This document shows positions 1 through 8,279 of a DNA stretch of 64,000 nt, one piece after another; positions within the stretch are counted from its first letter, which is position 1; each line of letters begins with the position of its first letter. The stretch lies in the NCBI RefSeq assembly GCF_022809125.1, contig NZ_JALGBI010000001.1, positions 1,054,001-1,118,000 of the forward strand, given 5' to 3'. The notes under the pieces were generated by a model. The model searched no databases. It was not told the origin of the DNA and saw only the letters and a list, made by a program, of their open reading frames with translations. Made by a program: the position numbers and the translations under genes. Source of the DNA: Variovorax terrae (lineage in GTDB: Bacteria; Pseudomonadota; Gammaproteobacteria; Burkholderiales; Burkholderiaceae_C).

Positions 1-35
1 AATATTATTTGCAATACGATAATTTTTTGTTTCAT
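1..35 (-). CDS. Possible 5' end of a leftward gene (partial)
   Basis: On the minus strand an ATG at 35 opens a frame reading MKQKIIVLQII that leaves the window at its left edge. A purine-rich GAGGAAAG stretch lies about nine bases upstream and could serve as ribosome binding site. The first 35 bases are much more AT-rich than the rest of the window. Only eleven codons are visible, so no product can be named. It could equally be non-coding AT-rich spacer. Confidence 0.3.
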   Translation of the reverse strand, partial: MKQKIIVLQII

Positions 36-58
36 GGCATCGGTCTTTCCTCATCCCT

Positions 59-262
59 GTGAAGCCGAACGAGCGGCATGCCTTCGTGGCCGCGGCCGAA
101 CAAAGGTGCATCCGCGTGGCGCGGCGGCGCGTGCTGGAGTTGTCGTAGCTGGTGGTGGACAAGATCGTGCGCGAGGCCGGCGCGCCGCTGGCGGAATGCG
201 GTAACCGCAACCCTACCCACGATGGCATGTCCGGGTGATTCATCACCGTGATCGGCGCTTGA
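59..262 (+). pseudogene. Decayed coding remnant, product unrecognised
   Basis: From GTG at 59 the plus strand reads coherent protein-like sequence (VKPNERHAFVAAAEQRCIRV and onward) that is broken in the same frame by TAG near 146 and TGA near 236. It then ends with FITVIGA and a third stop at 260-262. The codon choice resembles the coding genes here, which suggests a relic with nonsense mutations rather than random spacer. I do not recognise the family. The remaining stretch to 332 shows nothing further. Confidence 0.3.
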
Positions 263-332
263 CGCCAGCGCTCAGCCGCTCGCTGGTTGCATCAAGCACG
301 TTTTAGCGGCACTGACGCATTGGACTGGCACT

Positions 333-2108
333 TCACGCCGCAAACTGCAGCGCTGCCAGCCGGGCATAGATGCCGTTGGCGGCCACCAGCGTGTCGTGCG
401 TGCCCTGTTCGACGATCCTGCCGTGGTCCAGCACCACGATGCGGTCGGCCTTTTGCACCGTGGCCAGCCGGTGTGCGATCACCAGCGTGGTGCGGCCCTG
501 CATGGCCGATTCCAGCGCCGCCTGCACCATGCGTTCGCTCTCGGCGTCCAGCGCGCTGGTGGCTTCGTCCAGCAGCAGCAGGGGCGGGTTCTTCAGCATG
601 GCCCGCGCGATCGCGATGCGCTGGCGCTGGCCGCCCGACAGGCGCACGCCGCGTTCGCCGAGAAAGGTGGCGTAGCCCTCGGGTAGCGCGCTGATGAACT
701 CGTGGGCGAACGCCGCCCGCGCCGCCGATTGCACTTCCTCGTCCGTCGCCTCGGGCCGGCCGTAGCGGATGTTCTCCAGCGCGCTGGTCGAGAAGATCAC
801 GGCGTCCTGCGGCACGATGCCAATGTGCTGGCGCAGGTCGGCCAGCGCCAGGTCGCGCGTGGCCACGCCGTCGAGCCGGATGCCGCCCGAGGCCGGGTCG
901 TAGAAGCGCAGCAGCAGCTGGAACACCGTGCTCTTGCCCGCGCCGCTGGCGCCGACCAGGGCCACCGTTTCGCCCGGGCGCACCGCCAGCGTGAAATCGC
1001 TCAGCGCCGCCTGCGTGGGGCGGGACGGGTAGTGGAAGGTGACTGCTTCGAAATTGATAGCACTCCCGGACCGCGTGACCTGGACTTCGGCCGGATTTGG
1101 CGGTGAAACGATGGGTGAGCGGCTGTGCAGCAGCTCCATGAGACGTTCGGTGGCGCCGGCCGCGCGCAGCAGGTCGCCATAGACCTCGCCCAGCACGGCG
1201 AAGGCGCTGGCCAAGATGATCACGTAGACCACGGTCTGGCCCAGATGGCCGGCCGTGATGCGCCCGGACAGCACTGCCTGCGTGCCCTGGTACAGGCCCC
1301 ACAGCAGCGCCGCCGAGGTGGCGATGATGATGAAGGCCACCAGCACCGAGCGCGCCCGCGTGCGGCGCACCGCGGTCTGGAAGGCGCTGCCGGTCGAGGC
1401 ATCGAAGCGCGCCGACTCGCGCGACTCGGCGGTGTAGCTCTGCACCACGGGAATCGCATTCAGCACCTCGGCTGCAATGGCGCTCGAATCGGCCACGCGG
1501 TCCTGGCTGGCGCGCGACAGCCGGCGCACGCGGCGGCCGAACCAGGCGCTGGGCAGCACCACCAGCACCAGGATGCCGAGCACCTGGACCATCACGTAGG
1601 GATTGGTCCACACCAGCATGGCCAGCGCGCCCACGCCCATCACGGCATTGCGCAGCCCCATGCTGAGCGACGAGCCCACCACGGTCTGCACCAGCGTAGT
1701 GTCGGCCGTCAGGCGCGACAGCACCTCGCCGGTCTGCGTGGTCTCGAAGAATTCGGGGCTCTGCCGCAGCACGTGGCCGTACACCGCGTTGCGCAGGTCG
1801 GCCGTGACGCGCTCGCCCAGCCAACTCACCATGTAGAAGCGCGCCGCCGAAAACAGGCCGAGCGCGACGGCCACCGCGAACAGCGCCAGGAAGTGCTCGC
1901 GCAGCGCCATCACCTGGGCGCCCTTGTCGGTGGCCACCAGCCCGCCGTCGATCAGGCTGCGCAGCGCCACCGGAAACACCAGCGTGGCCACCGCTGCCAT
2001 CACCAGGAACAGCAGGGCCAGCGCGATGCGGCCCCGATAGGGCCACAAGAACGGCACGAGGCCGGAGAGGGAGCGGGGGGCGCCCTTGGGGGCGGTGGAA
2101 GTAGCCAT
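333..2108 (-). CDS. MsbA-like ABC exporter (fused membrane and ATPase domains)
   Basis: This is a half-transporter of the B subfamily, which works as an inner-membrane homodimer exporting lipids, drugs or peptides. The 591-residue product has an N-terminal six-helix membrane domain (about 30-320) followed by a nucleotide-binding domain. The latter shows Walker A GASGAGKS near residue 388, signature LSGGQ near 491 and Walker B LLLLDEATSALD near 512. I chose the ATG at 2108 (MATSTAPKG); the frame is open to 2171, but the extra 21 residues would run across the divergent promoter. The linker between the two domains (about 336-352) is encoded by a dispersed palindromic repeat. It is divergent from the MarR gene, so the two may share control. 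The substrate cannot be read from sequence. Confidence 0.88.
   Translation of the reverse strand: MATSTAPKGAPRSLSGLVPFLWPYRGRIALALLFLVMAAVATLVFPVALRSLIDGGLVATDKGAQVMALREHFLALFAVAVALGLFSAARFYMVSWLGERVTADLRNAVYGHVLRQSPEFFETTQTGEVLSRLTADTTLVQTVVGSSLSMGLRNAVMGVGALAMLVWTNPYVMVQVLGILVLVVLPSAWFGRRVRRLSRASQDRVADSSAIAAEVLNAIPVVQSYTAESRESARFDASTGSAFQTAVRRTRARSVLVAFIIIATSAALLWGLYQGTQAVLSGRITAGHLGQTVVYVIILASAFAVLGEVYGDLLRAAGATERLMELLHSRSPIVSPPNPAEVQVTRSGSAINFEAVTFHYPSRPTQAALSDFTLAVRPGETVALVGASGAGKSTVFQLLLRFYDPASGGIRLDGVATRDLALADLRQHIGIVPQDAVIFSTSALENIRYGRPEATDEEVQSAARAAFAHEFISALPEGYATFLGERGVRLSGGQRQRIAIARAMLKNPPLLLLDEATSALDAESERMVQAALESAMQGRTTLVIAHRLATVQKADRIVVLDHGRIVEQGTHDTLVAANGIYARLAALQFAA
1051..1101 (+). 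repeat. Coding palindromic repeat, copy 1 (antisense, in ABC exporter)
   Basis: The plus strand carries AATTGATAGC, then about 18 variable bases, then CTGGACTTCGGCCGGATTTG. This matches the common core GATAGC...GGAC-TC-GGCC-ATT seen at seven other places in the window. Read through the host gene it gives NPAEVQVTRSGSAINFE in the linker between the membrane and ATPase domains, close to the peptide produced by the copy at 48694. Confidence 0.75.
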
Positions 2109-2149
2109 GCAGCGAGTGTAGTCAAGAACTTGCCCTTGCAGAAATGGCC

Positions 2150-2178
2150 TTGACAATAATTGCTTAGACAATTACTAT
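2150..2178 (+). promoter_or_regulatory. Promoter with embedded palindrome for the MarR efflux operon
   Basis: A -35 TTGACA (2150-2155) and a -10 TACTAT (2173-2178) are separated by exactly 17 bases. The spacer holds a perfect inverted repeat, TAATTG (2157-2162) and CAATTA (2169-2174), a size and position typical of MarR operators. Binding there would block RNA polymerase, giving autorepression of the operon and perhaps control of the divergent exporter. The predicted transcription start falls at or within a few bases of the ATG at 2186. Confidence 0.75.
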
Positions 2179-2185
2179 TGCCGCC

Positions 2186-2713
2186 ATGGACTCAAAAGTG
2201 ACTGCCACGGCGACCGACGCCTCTGCGGGAAAGGATGCCGGGTTTTACGACCCCGACAACTACTTCGCGGAGCAGAGCCTGGGCTATCTGTTGCGCAAGA
2301 CCGTGACCCGGCTGGGACAGGCCGTGGAGCAGCAGATGGAGCCCAACGGCCTTACCAACGCCCAGTGGGTTCCCCTGCTCAAGCTCTATCGGGGCCATGC
2401 GAGCACGGCGGCCGAGCTGGCGCGTGAATGCGAGCTGGACGCCGGCTCCATGACGCGGCTGCTGGACCGGGTGGAGGCCAAGGGCCTGTGCAGCCGCGAG
2501 CGCTCGTCCGAAGACCGCCGCGTGGTCAATCTGAAACTGACCGACGAAGGGCGCGAGGCCGCGCGGGAAATCCCGGTGGTGCTTGCGCGCGTCCAGAACG
2601 CCTGCCTGGCAGGTTTCACCCATGAAGAATGGCAGACCCTCAAGGGCTACCTGCTCCGCATCCTGAGCAACGCCCAGGCCCTCGTGGTCAACGGAGAATC
2701 GAATGAAAAATAA
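2186..2713 (+). CDS. MarR-family transcriptional regulator of efflux operon
   Basis: The 175-residue winged-helix protein is of usual MarR length plus a short N-terminal tail. Helix-turn-helix and wing features are visible (TAAELARECELDAGSMTRLL, then SSEDRRVVNLKLTDEGRE), the latter being the conserved DxRxxxLxLTxxG wing. It heads an operon with an outer-membrane factor, an adaptor and a pump, overlapping the next gene by 11 bases. By family precedent (EmrR, MexR) it should repress the operon and release on binding hydrophobic or phenolic ligands. The ATG at 2186 has no Shine-Dalgarno and lies at the predicted transcription start, so the message may be leaderless. Confidence 0.88.
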   Translation: MDSKVTATATDASAGKDAGFYDPDNYFAEQSLGYLLRKTVTRLGQAVEQQMEPNGLTNAQWVPLLKLYRGHASTAAELARECELDAGSMTRLLDRVEAKGLCSRERSSEDRRVVNLKLTDEGREAAREIPVVLARVQNACLAGFTHEEWQTLKGYLLRILSNAQALVVNGESNEK

Positions 2714-4214
2714 GCAAGCCCGGGGAGCGCTCTCCCTGCCGGGGCTCAAGCTCGGCGCCCTCGTGCTGGTGCTCGGCCTGACCGCCTGCGCCGACATGGC
2801 CGGCATCGCGCCGCAATCGAGCCTGCGCGACGCCGCCTCGCTCGGGCTGGCGGGCGACCCCGCTGGGGGGGCCACCGTCTCCGCCGAATGGTGGCGCGAG
2901 TTCGGCGACGAACAGCTCAACGGTCTGATCGCCCAGGCGCTGCAAAGCAGCCCCAGCCTCAAGCTGGCGCAGGCCCGGCTGGCCCGGGCCCAGGCCGTGA
3001 CCCAGGTGGCTGAAGCCGCCACCAAGCCGCAGCTCAGCGGCGCCGTGGACCTGGACCGCCAGCTCTTCAGCGCCAACAGCCTGTACCCGCCGCCGCTGGG
3101 CGGCGCGATCCAGAACATGGGCACGGTGCAGCTCAACGGCAGTTGGGAGCTGGACTTCTTCGGCAAGAACCGCACCGCGCTGGACGCTGCGCTCGGCACC
3201 GCCAAGGCGGCCGAGGCCGATGCCCAGGCGGCCCGCGTGCTGCTGGCCAGCCAGGTGGCGCGCGGCTATTTCCAGCTCGCGCGCCTGAACGAACAGCTGG
3301 GCGTGGCCCGCCGCACCCTGGCCCAGCGCGAGGAAACGCTGGCGCTGGTGCGCGACCGCGTCAACGCCGGCCTGGACACACGCCTGGAGCTGCGGCAAAG
3401 CGAAGGCGGCTTGCCCGAGGCGCGCCAGCAGATCGAGGCGCTGCAGGAGCAGTCCACGCTCGCGCGCAACGCACTGGCGGCCCTGGTGGGGCAGCCGCAG
3501 GCGGCGCAGGGGCTCCAGCCGCCGGCCCTGTCCGCCCTCAAGGGCACGCCGGCCGCCAGCGTGATCCCGGCCAACCTGCTGGGCCAGCGCGCCGACATCG
3601 CCGCCGCGCGCTGGCGCGTCGAGGCGGCCACCCAGGACGTGGGCAATGCCAAGACCCAGTTCTACCCGAACATCAACCTGGTCGCCTTTGCCGGCTTCTC
3701 GAGCCTGGGCTTCGACCGCCTGTTCAAGAGCGGCAGCGAGCAATGGAGCGTGGGCCCGGCGCTGCGGCTGCCGATCTTCGAGGGCGGCCGCCTGCGCGCC
3801 AACCTGCGCGGCAAGACTGCCGACCTCGATGCCGCAGTGGAGAGCTACAACGCCGCCGTGATCGACGCCGTGCACGACGTGGCCGACCAGGTGGCCTCGT
3901 CGCAGTCCATCACGCGCCAGCAGGCCGAGCAGCGCGCCGCGCAGGCGGCCGCCGAAGGCGCCTACGACATCGCCGTGCAGCGCTACAAGGCCGGCCTGGG
4001 CAACTACCTCAATGTGCTGACGGCCGAGAGCACGGTGCTCAACCAGCGCCGCCTGGCCGTGGACCTCGCGGCCCGCGCGCTCGACACGCAGGTGGCGCTG
4101 GTGCGCGCCCTGGGCGGCGGCTACACGGATGCTACCAAATCAATAGCAAACAATGACCACGCCACGAGGACCTCTGGCACATTGAATGCCCAAAACAGCG
4201 TCGCGGCACGCTGA
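2703..4214 (+). CDS. Outer-membrane efflux lipoprotein, NodT/OprM family
   Basis: This is the outer-membrane channel of a tripartite efflux pump. The signal peptide ends in a lipobox LTAC with the lipidated Cys at residue 29. Two repeated alpha-helical barrel segments follow (around 85-270 and 290-470), including the typical RADIAAARWRVEAAT and ALRLPIFEGGRLRANL stretches. The start overlaps the end of marR. The last 27 codons, from residue 477, come from a dispersed palindromic repeat (4131-4190), so the natural C terminus was probably near GGGYTD and this tail is an add-on. It works with the adaptor and DHA2 pump encoded next. Confidence 0.9.
   Translation: MKNKQARGALSLPGLKLGALVLVLGLTACADMAGIAPQSSLRDAASLGLAGDPAGGATVSAEWWREFGDEQLNGLIAQALQSSPSLKLAQARLARAQAVTQVAEAATKPQLSGAVDLDRQLFSANSLYPPPLGGAIQNMGTVQLNGSWELDFFGKNRTALDAALGTAKAAEADAQAARVLLASQVARGYFQLARLNEQLGVARRTLAQREETLALVRDRVNAGLDTRLELRQSEGGLPEARQQIEALQEQSTLARNALAALVGQPQAAQGLQPPALSALKGTPAASVIPANLLGQRADIAAARWRVEAATQDVGNAKTQFYPNINLVAFAGFSSLGFDRLFKSGSEQWSVGPALRLPIFEGGRLRANLRGKTADLDAAVESYNAAVIDAVHDVADQVASSQSITRQQAEQRAAQAAAEGAYDIAVQRYKAGLGNYLNVLTAESTVLNQRRLAVDLAARALDTQVALVRALGGGYTDATKSIANNDHATRTSGTLNAQNSVAAR
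4131..4190 (+). repeat. Coding palindromic repeat, copy 2 (sense, 3' end of outer-membrane factor)
   Basis: GCTACCAAATCAATAGC is followed by ATGACCACGCCACGAGGACC and then TCTGGCACATTGAA. The arms and the GGACCTC block match the other copies. Read in the host frame it encodes ATKSIANNDHATRTSGT, nearly the same peptide as the amiC copy. It forms the extreme C terminus of the host protein and ends about 59 bases before the next gene. Confidence 0.75.
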
Positions 4215-4248
4215 ATCCGAAACACTCATTCAGATCCCGGAGAAACTC

Positions 4249-5559
4249 ATGAACGCTCCCCAAACCAACGCCGCCGCTGAGCAGCCCGGCAACCCCAAGC
4301 GCAAGAAGGCGCTGACCGCGCTGGCCAGCGTGGTGGTCGTGGCCGGCCTCGGCTGGGCCGCCTACGAATGGCTGGTGGCCAGCCACTACGAGACCACCGA
4401 CAACGCCTACGTGCAAGGCAACGTGATCCAGATCACGCCGCAGATCGGCGGCACCGTGATGGCGATCTTTGCCGACGACACCGACTTCGTGAAGGCTGGC
4501 CAGCCGCTGGTCAAGCTCGACCCGGCCGACGCCAAGGTGGCGCTCGAGCAGGCCGAGGCCAACCTTGCGCAGACCGTGCGCCAGGTGCGCACGCTGTATG
4601 CCAACAACGGCTCGCTGGCCGCGCAGATCACGCTGCGCGAGGCCGACGTGGTCAAGTCGCAGAGCGACATCGAGCGCGCCAACGACGACCTGAACCGCCG
4701 CCAGTCGCTGATCAACAACGGCGCCGTTTCCAAGGAAGAACTCAACCACGCGCAGACCACGCTGGCCAACGCCAAGAGCGCGCTGGCCGCGGCCCAGGCC
4801 GGCGTGGTGGCCGCGCGGGAGCAACTGGCCAGCAACCAGGCCATGACCGAAGGCACCAGCATCGAGCAGCACCCGAGCGTGCAGGCTGCCGCCGCCAAGG
4901 TGCGCGAGGCCTACCTGGCCGCCCAGCGCGCGGCCATGCCCGCGCCGGTGGACGGCTATGTGGCCAAGCGCACGGTGCAGCTTGGCCAGCGCGTGGCGGC
5001 CGGCACGCCGATGATGTCCATCATCCCGCTCAAGCAGGTGTGGGTGGATGCCAACTTCAAGGAAGTGCAGCTGCGCAACATCCGCATCGGCCAGCCCGTT
5101 ACCCTGACGGCCGACGTCTACGGCAAGAAGGTGGAATACAAGGGCACGGTGGCGGGCCTCGGCGCCGGCACCGGCGCGGCCTTCGCGCTGCTGCCCGCGC
5201 AGAATGCCACCGGCAACTGGATCAAGGTGGTGCAGCGCGTGCCGGTGCGCGTGGCGCTGGACGAGGCCCAGCTCGCCGACAACCCGCTGCGCGTGGGCCT
5301 GTCGATGGATGTGTCGGTGGACGTGTCCAACAAGGACGGCAAGACCCTGGCCGATGCGCCGCGCGACAACGCCGCGACGCAGACGCAGGTCTATGCCTCG
5401 CTCGACAGCGGCGCCAACGAGGAAGTGCGCAAGGTGATCGCGGCCAACGTGGGGCAGGGCGCGGCCCGGGCCGTGGCGGCCAAGGACCGGGCGCCCGCGA
5501 CCGCGATGCCCAAGGTGGCGGCGCAGGCGGCTTCGGCGGCCGCGACGCAGACCCACTGA
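4249..5559 (+). CDS. emrA: EmrA-type membrane fusion (adaptor) protein
   Basis: This is the periplasmic adaptor that couples a DHA2 inner-membrane pump to the outer-membrane channel. The ATG at 4249 follows a CCGGAG ribosome site; the frame is open upstream, but only this start gives the expected short cytoplasmic tail. One membrane anchor lies at about residues 21-39. It is followed by a biotinyl-lipoyl-like half domain (YETTDNAYVQGNVIQITPQI), a long coiled coil (about 105-220), the second lipoyl half (PAPVDGYVAKRTVQLGQRV) and a beta-barrel. At 436 residues it is slightly longer than E. coli EmrA, because of an Ala-rich C-terminal tail. Confidence 0.9.
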   Translation: MNAPQTNAAAEQPGNPKRKKALTALASVVVVAGLGWAAYEWLVASHYETTDNAYVQGNVIQITPQIGGTVMAIFADDTDFVKAGQPLVKLDPADAKVALEQAEANLAQTVRQVRTLYANNGSLAAQITLREADVVKSQSDIERANDDLNRRQSLINNGAVSKEELNHAQTTLANAKSALAAAQAGVVAAREQLASNQAMTEGTSIEQHPSVQAAAAKVREAYLAAQRAAMPAPVDGYVAKRTVQLGQRVAAGTPMMSIIPLKQVWVDANFKEVQLRNIRIGQPVTLTADVYGKKVEYKGTVAGLGAGTGAAFALLPAQNATGNWIKVVQRVPVRVALDEAQLADNPLRVGLSMDVSVDVSNKDGKTLADAPRDNAATQTQVYASLDSGANEEVRKVIAANVGQGAARAVAAKDRAPATAMPKVAAQAASAAATQTH

Positions 5560-5624
5560 ACCCGCAGGCGCCATCGCTTCCCTCCATCCCTCGCCGGTGA
5601 AAGCCGGCAGCTCCGACCCAGGCC

Positions 5625-7187
5625 ATGTCCTCCGCCGCACCTTACACACAGCCGTCTCCTCTGGAGGGCTCGGCCCGCACCTGGGGCACGATCGCCCTGT
5701 CGGCGGCCACCTTCATGAACGTGCTCGACACGTCGATCGCCAACGTGTCGCTGCCCGCCATCGCGGGCGACCTGGGGGTGAGCCCGAACCAGGGCACCTG
5801 GGTCATCACCAGCTTCGCCGTGGCCAACGCCATCGCCGTGCCGCTCACCGGCTGGCTGTCGCAGCGCTTCGGCCAGGTGCGCCTATTCGTCGCCAGCGTG
5901 CTGATGTTCGTGCTGGCCTCCTGGCTGTGCGGCCTGGCGCCCAACATGACCACGCTGATCGCGTTTCGCGCGCTGCAGGGCTTCGTGGCCGGGCCGATGA
6001 TCCCGCTGTCACAGGCCCTGCTGCTGTCGAGCTACCCGAAGGCGCTGGCCGGGCTGGCCATGGCCATGTGGTCGATGACCACGCTGCTGGCGCCCGTGAT
6101 GGGGCCGCTGCTCGGGGGCTGGATCACCGACAACATCTCCTGGCCCTGGATCTTCTATATCAACATCCCCGTGGGCATCATCGCGGCGGTCGCGTCCTGG
6201 GGCATCTACCACAAGCGCGAGAGCCTCACGCAAAAACTGCCGATCGACGCCGTGGGCCTGGCGCTGCTGGTGGTGTGGATCGGTGCGCTGCAGATCATGC
6301 TGGACCTCGGCAAGGAATACGACTGGTTCCATTCGCCGCTGATCGTCGGCCTGGCCGTGGTGGCCGTGGTGGGGCTGGCGTTCTTCCTGATCTGGGAGCT
6401 GACCGAGGACCACCCGGTGGTGGACCTCACGCTGTTCAAGCGCCGCAACTTCTGGGCCGGCACGCTGGCCACCTCGGTTGGCTACGGCCTGTTCTTCGGC
6501 AACGTGGTGCTGCTGCCGCTGTGGCTGCAGCAGTACATGGGCTACACCGCCACCCAGGCCGGCATGGTGATGGCGCCGGTGGGCCTGCTGGCCATCGTGT
6601 TCTCGCCGATGGTGGGCAAGAACATCGGCAAGGTGGACCCGCGGCGCTTCGCCACCTTCGCCTTCATCGTGTTCGCGCTGGTGCTGTGGATGCGCTCGCG
6701 CTTCAACACCCAGGCCGACCTCGCCACCATCATGGTGCCGACCATCCTGCAGGGCGTGTCGATGGCGTTCTTCTTCATCCCGCTGGTGACCATCACGCTG
6801 TCGGGCATCGCGCCCGAGCGCATCCCGGCGGCCTCGGGCCTGTCCAACTTCGCGCGCATCACGGCGGGGGCCATGGGCACCTCGATCACCACCACGCTGT
6901 GGGAGAACCGCGCCGCCGTGCACCACGCCCAGCTCGCGGAGAGCATCAACCAGGGCAGCCAGGCGGCCAACGGCGCGCTGTCGGGCCTGGCCGGCGCGGG
7001 GCTGAGCCCCGAACAGGCGCTGGCCCAGGTCAACCGCCTGATCGACCAGCAGGCCTTCATGCTGGCGGCCAACGACATGTTCTACATCTCTGCGCTGATG
7101 TTCCTGGCGCTGATCCCGCTGGTCTGGCTGTCCCGGCCGCAGCGCGCGAGCCCGGGCAGCGCGGACGCCGCCGCCGGCGCCCACTGA
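5625..7187 (+). CDS. emrB: EmrB-type DHA2 major facilitator drug pump
   Basis: This is a proton-driven multidrug transporter of the 14-helix DHA2 family and the inner-membrane engine of the operon. The 520-residue protein begins with motif D1 (NVLDTSIANVSLPAIAGDLG) at the end of helix 1. It continues with GWLSQRFGQ (motif A) and ALQGFVAGPMIPLSQ, and has the expected alternating hydrophobic segments throughout. It is the last gene of marR-outer membrane factor-emrA-emrB and is followed by a terminator-like hairpin. Substrates are probably hydrophobic weak acids or uncouplers by analogy with EmrAB. Confidence 0.92.
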   Translation: MSSAAPYTQPSPLEGSARTWGTIALSAATFMNVLDTSIANVSLPAIAGDLGVSPNQGTWVITSFAVANAIAVPLTGWLSQRFGQVRLFVASVLMFVLASWLCGLAPNMTTLIAFRALQGFVAGPMIPLSQALLLSSYPKALAGLAMAMWSMTTLLAPVMGPLLGGWITDNISWPWIFYINIPVGIIAAVASWGIYHKRESLTQKLPIDAVGLALLVVWIGALQIMLDLGKEYDWFHSPLIVGLAVVAVVGLAFFLIWELTEDHPVVDLTLFKRRNFWAGTLATSVGYGLFFGNVVLLPLWLQQYMGYTATQAGMVMAPVGLLAIVFSPMVGKNIGKVDPRRFATFAFIVFALVLWMRSRFNTQADLATIMVPTILQGVSMAFFFIPLVTITLSGIAPERIPAASGLSNFARITAGAMGTSITTTLWENRAAVHHAQLAESINQGSQAANGALSGLAGAGLSPEQALAQVNRLIDQQAFMLAANDMFYISALMFLALIPLVWLSRPQRASPGSADAAAGAH

Positions 7188-7242
7188 CGCCGCCGGCCCC
7201 AGGCGCGCCCGTTCCCGGGCCCTGGCGCCTTCCCGAGCCAGA

Positions 7243-7270
7243 GCCCCGCCTTGCACGGCGGGGTTCTCCG
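7243..7270 (+). terminator. Terminator-like hairpin after emrB
   Basis: CCCCGCC (7244-7250) and GGCGGGG (7257-7263) form a seven-pair GC stem around the loop TTGCAC, followed by TTCTCCGTTT. It lies 56 bases past the stop of the pump gene and before the Liv transport genes, so it likely ends the efflux operon. The rest of the gap to 7421 holds no clear gene. Confidence 0.6.
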
Positions 7271-7421
7271 TTTAGCTTGCAGTTTCCTGATCAGGCCCAT
7301 CCGCATTTGTCCCAGTAGCCTGAACGCCGGCACAGGCATAGGATGGTGCGGCCTCGAATTGCCGGGGCCTCAGGCGGGAAAATGACGAGAACAATCAGCA
7401 TGCTGGAGCGGCGCGCCCAAG

Positions 7422-8192
7422 ATGAGTGACATCATTCTTGAAACGAAGCAGCTCACCAAGGAGTTCAAGGGATTCACGGCGGTCAGCCAGGTGGATCTCT
7501 CGGTGCGCCGTGGCTCCATCCACGCGCTGATCGGCCCCAATGGCGCGGGCAAGACCACCTGCTTCAACCTGTTGACCAAGTTCCTGGAGCCGACCTCGGG
7601 CACCATCACCTTCAACGGGCACGACATCACGCACGAGCGGCCGCCGCAGATCGCGCGGCGCGGCATCATCCGCTCGTTCCAGATCTCCGCGGTGTTCCCG
7701 CACCTGAGCCTGCTGGAGAACGTGCGCATCGGCCTGCAGCGCAAGCTCGGCATCTCCTACCATTTCTGGAAAAGCGAGGCGTCGCTCGACCGGCTCAACG
7801 GCCGCGCGCGGCAGCTGCTGGCCGAAGTCGGCCTGGAAGACCTCGCCGAGGAAACCACGGTCAACCTGCCGTACGGCCGCAAGCGCGCCCTGGAGATCGC
7901 CACCACGCTGGCGATGGAGCCCGAACTCATGCTGCTGGACGAGCCCACGCAGGGCATGGGCCACGAGGACGTGGACCGCGTCACCCAGCTCATCAAGAAA
8001 GTGTCCGCCGGCCGCACCATCCTGATGGTGGAGCACAACATGGGCGTGGTCGCCACGATTGCCGACACCATCACCGTGCTGCAGCGCGGCGCCGTGCTGG
8101 CTGAGGGCCCGTATGCCGAAGTATCCAGGAACCCGCAGGTGATGGAGGCCTACATGGGCACCACCGAAGGCCAGTTGCAGGGAGCGCACTGA
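7422..8192 (+). CDS. livG: LivG-type ABC transporter ATPase
   Basis: This is one of two ATPases of a branched-chain amino acid/amide-type importer. The 256-residue protein shows Walker A GPNGAGKTT (residues 38-46), the LivG-type insert after it (LTKFLEPTSGTITFNGHDIT), a signature-like LPYGRKRALEIA, Walker B ELMLLDEPTQGM and the switch His in MVEHNM. It is the first of five transport genes and is followed by an 87-bp repeat before livF. The product of the full set may import an aromatic or branched acid rather than an amino acid, judging by the catabolic genes nearby. Confidence 0.9.
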   Translation: MSDIILETKQLTKEFKGFTAVSQVDLSVRRGSIHALIGPNGAGKTTCFNLLTKFLEPTSGTITFNGHDITHERPPQIARRGIIRSFQISAVFPHLSLLENVRIGLQRKLGISYHFWKSEASLDRLNGRARQLLAEVGLEDLAEETTVNLPYGRKRALEIATTLAMEPELMLLDEPTQGMGHEDVDRVTQLIKKVSAGRTILMVEHNMGVVATIADTITVLQRGAVLAEGPYAEVSRNPQVMEAYMGTTEGQLQGAH

Positions 8193-8279
8193 CATGAGCC
8201 CCCACGCTCATCACTTCGTGGATTCACTGCCCCCCGAGGGGGCGCGGGCCTCCCTTGGGACGGCCCGGCGGGGGGCCCC
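8193..8279 (+). repeat. GC-rich intergenic repeat filling the livG-livF gap
   Basis: The whole spacer from the livG stop to the livF ATG is one GC-rich element. It contains GAGCCCCCACGCTC, the hairpin GCCCCCCGAGGGGGC and the block GGCCCGGCGGGGGGC. From memory this kind of sequence recurs between genes in Comamonadaceae genomes. It leaves no separate Shine-Dalgarno for livF apart from the G-run next to the ATG. It could act as a hairpin that lowers or stabilises expression within the operon. Confidence 0.6.

Noticed and set aside
7266..7320. Possible ninth copy of the coding repeat in the spacer after emrB
   Set aside because: The stretch TTAGCTTGCAGTTTCC and following GATCAGGCCCATCC is loosely similar, but it lacks the GATAGC arm and the GGAC-TC block.
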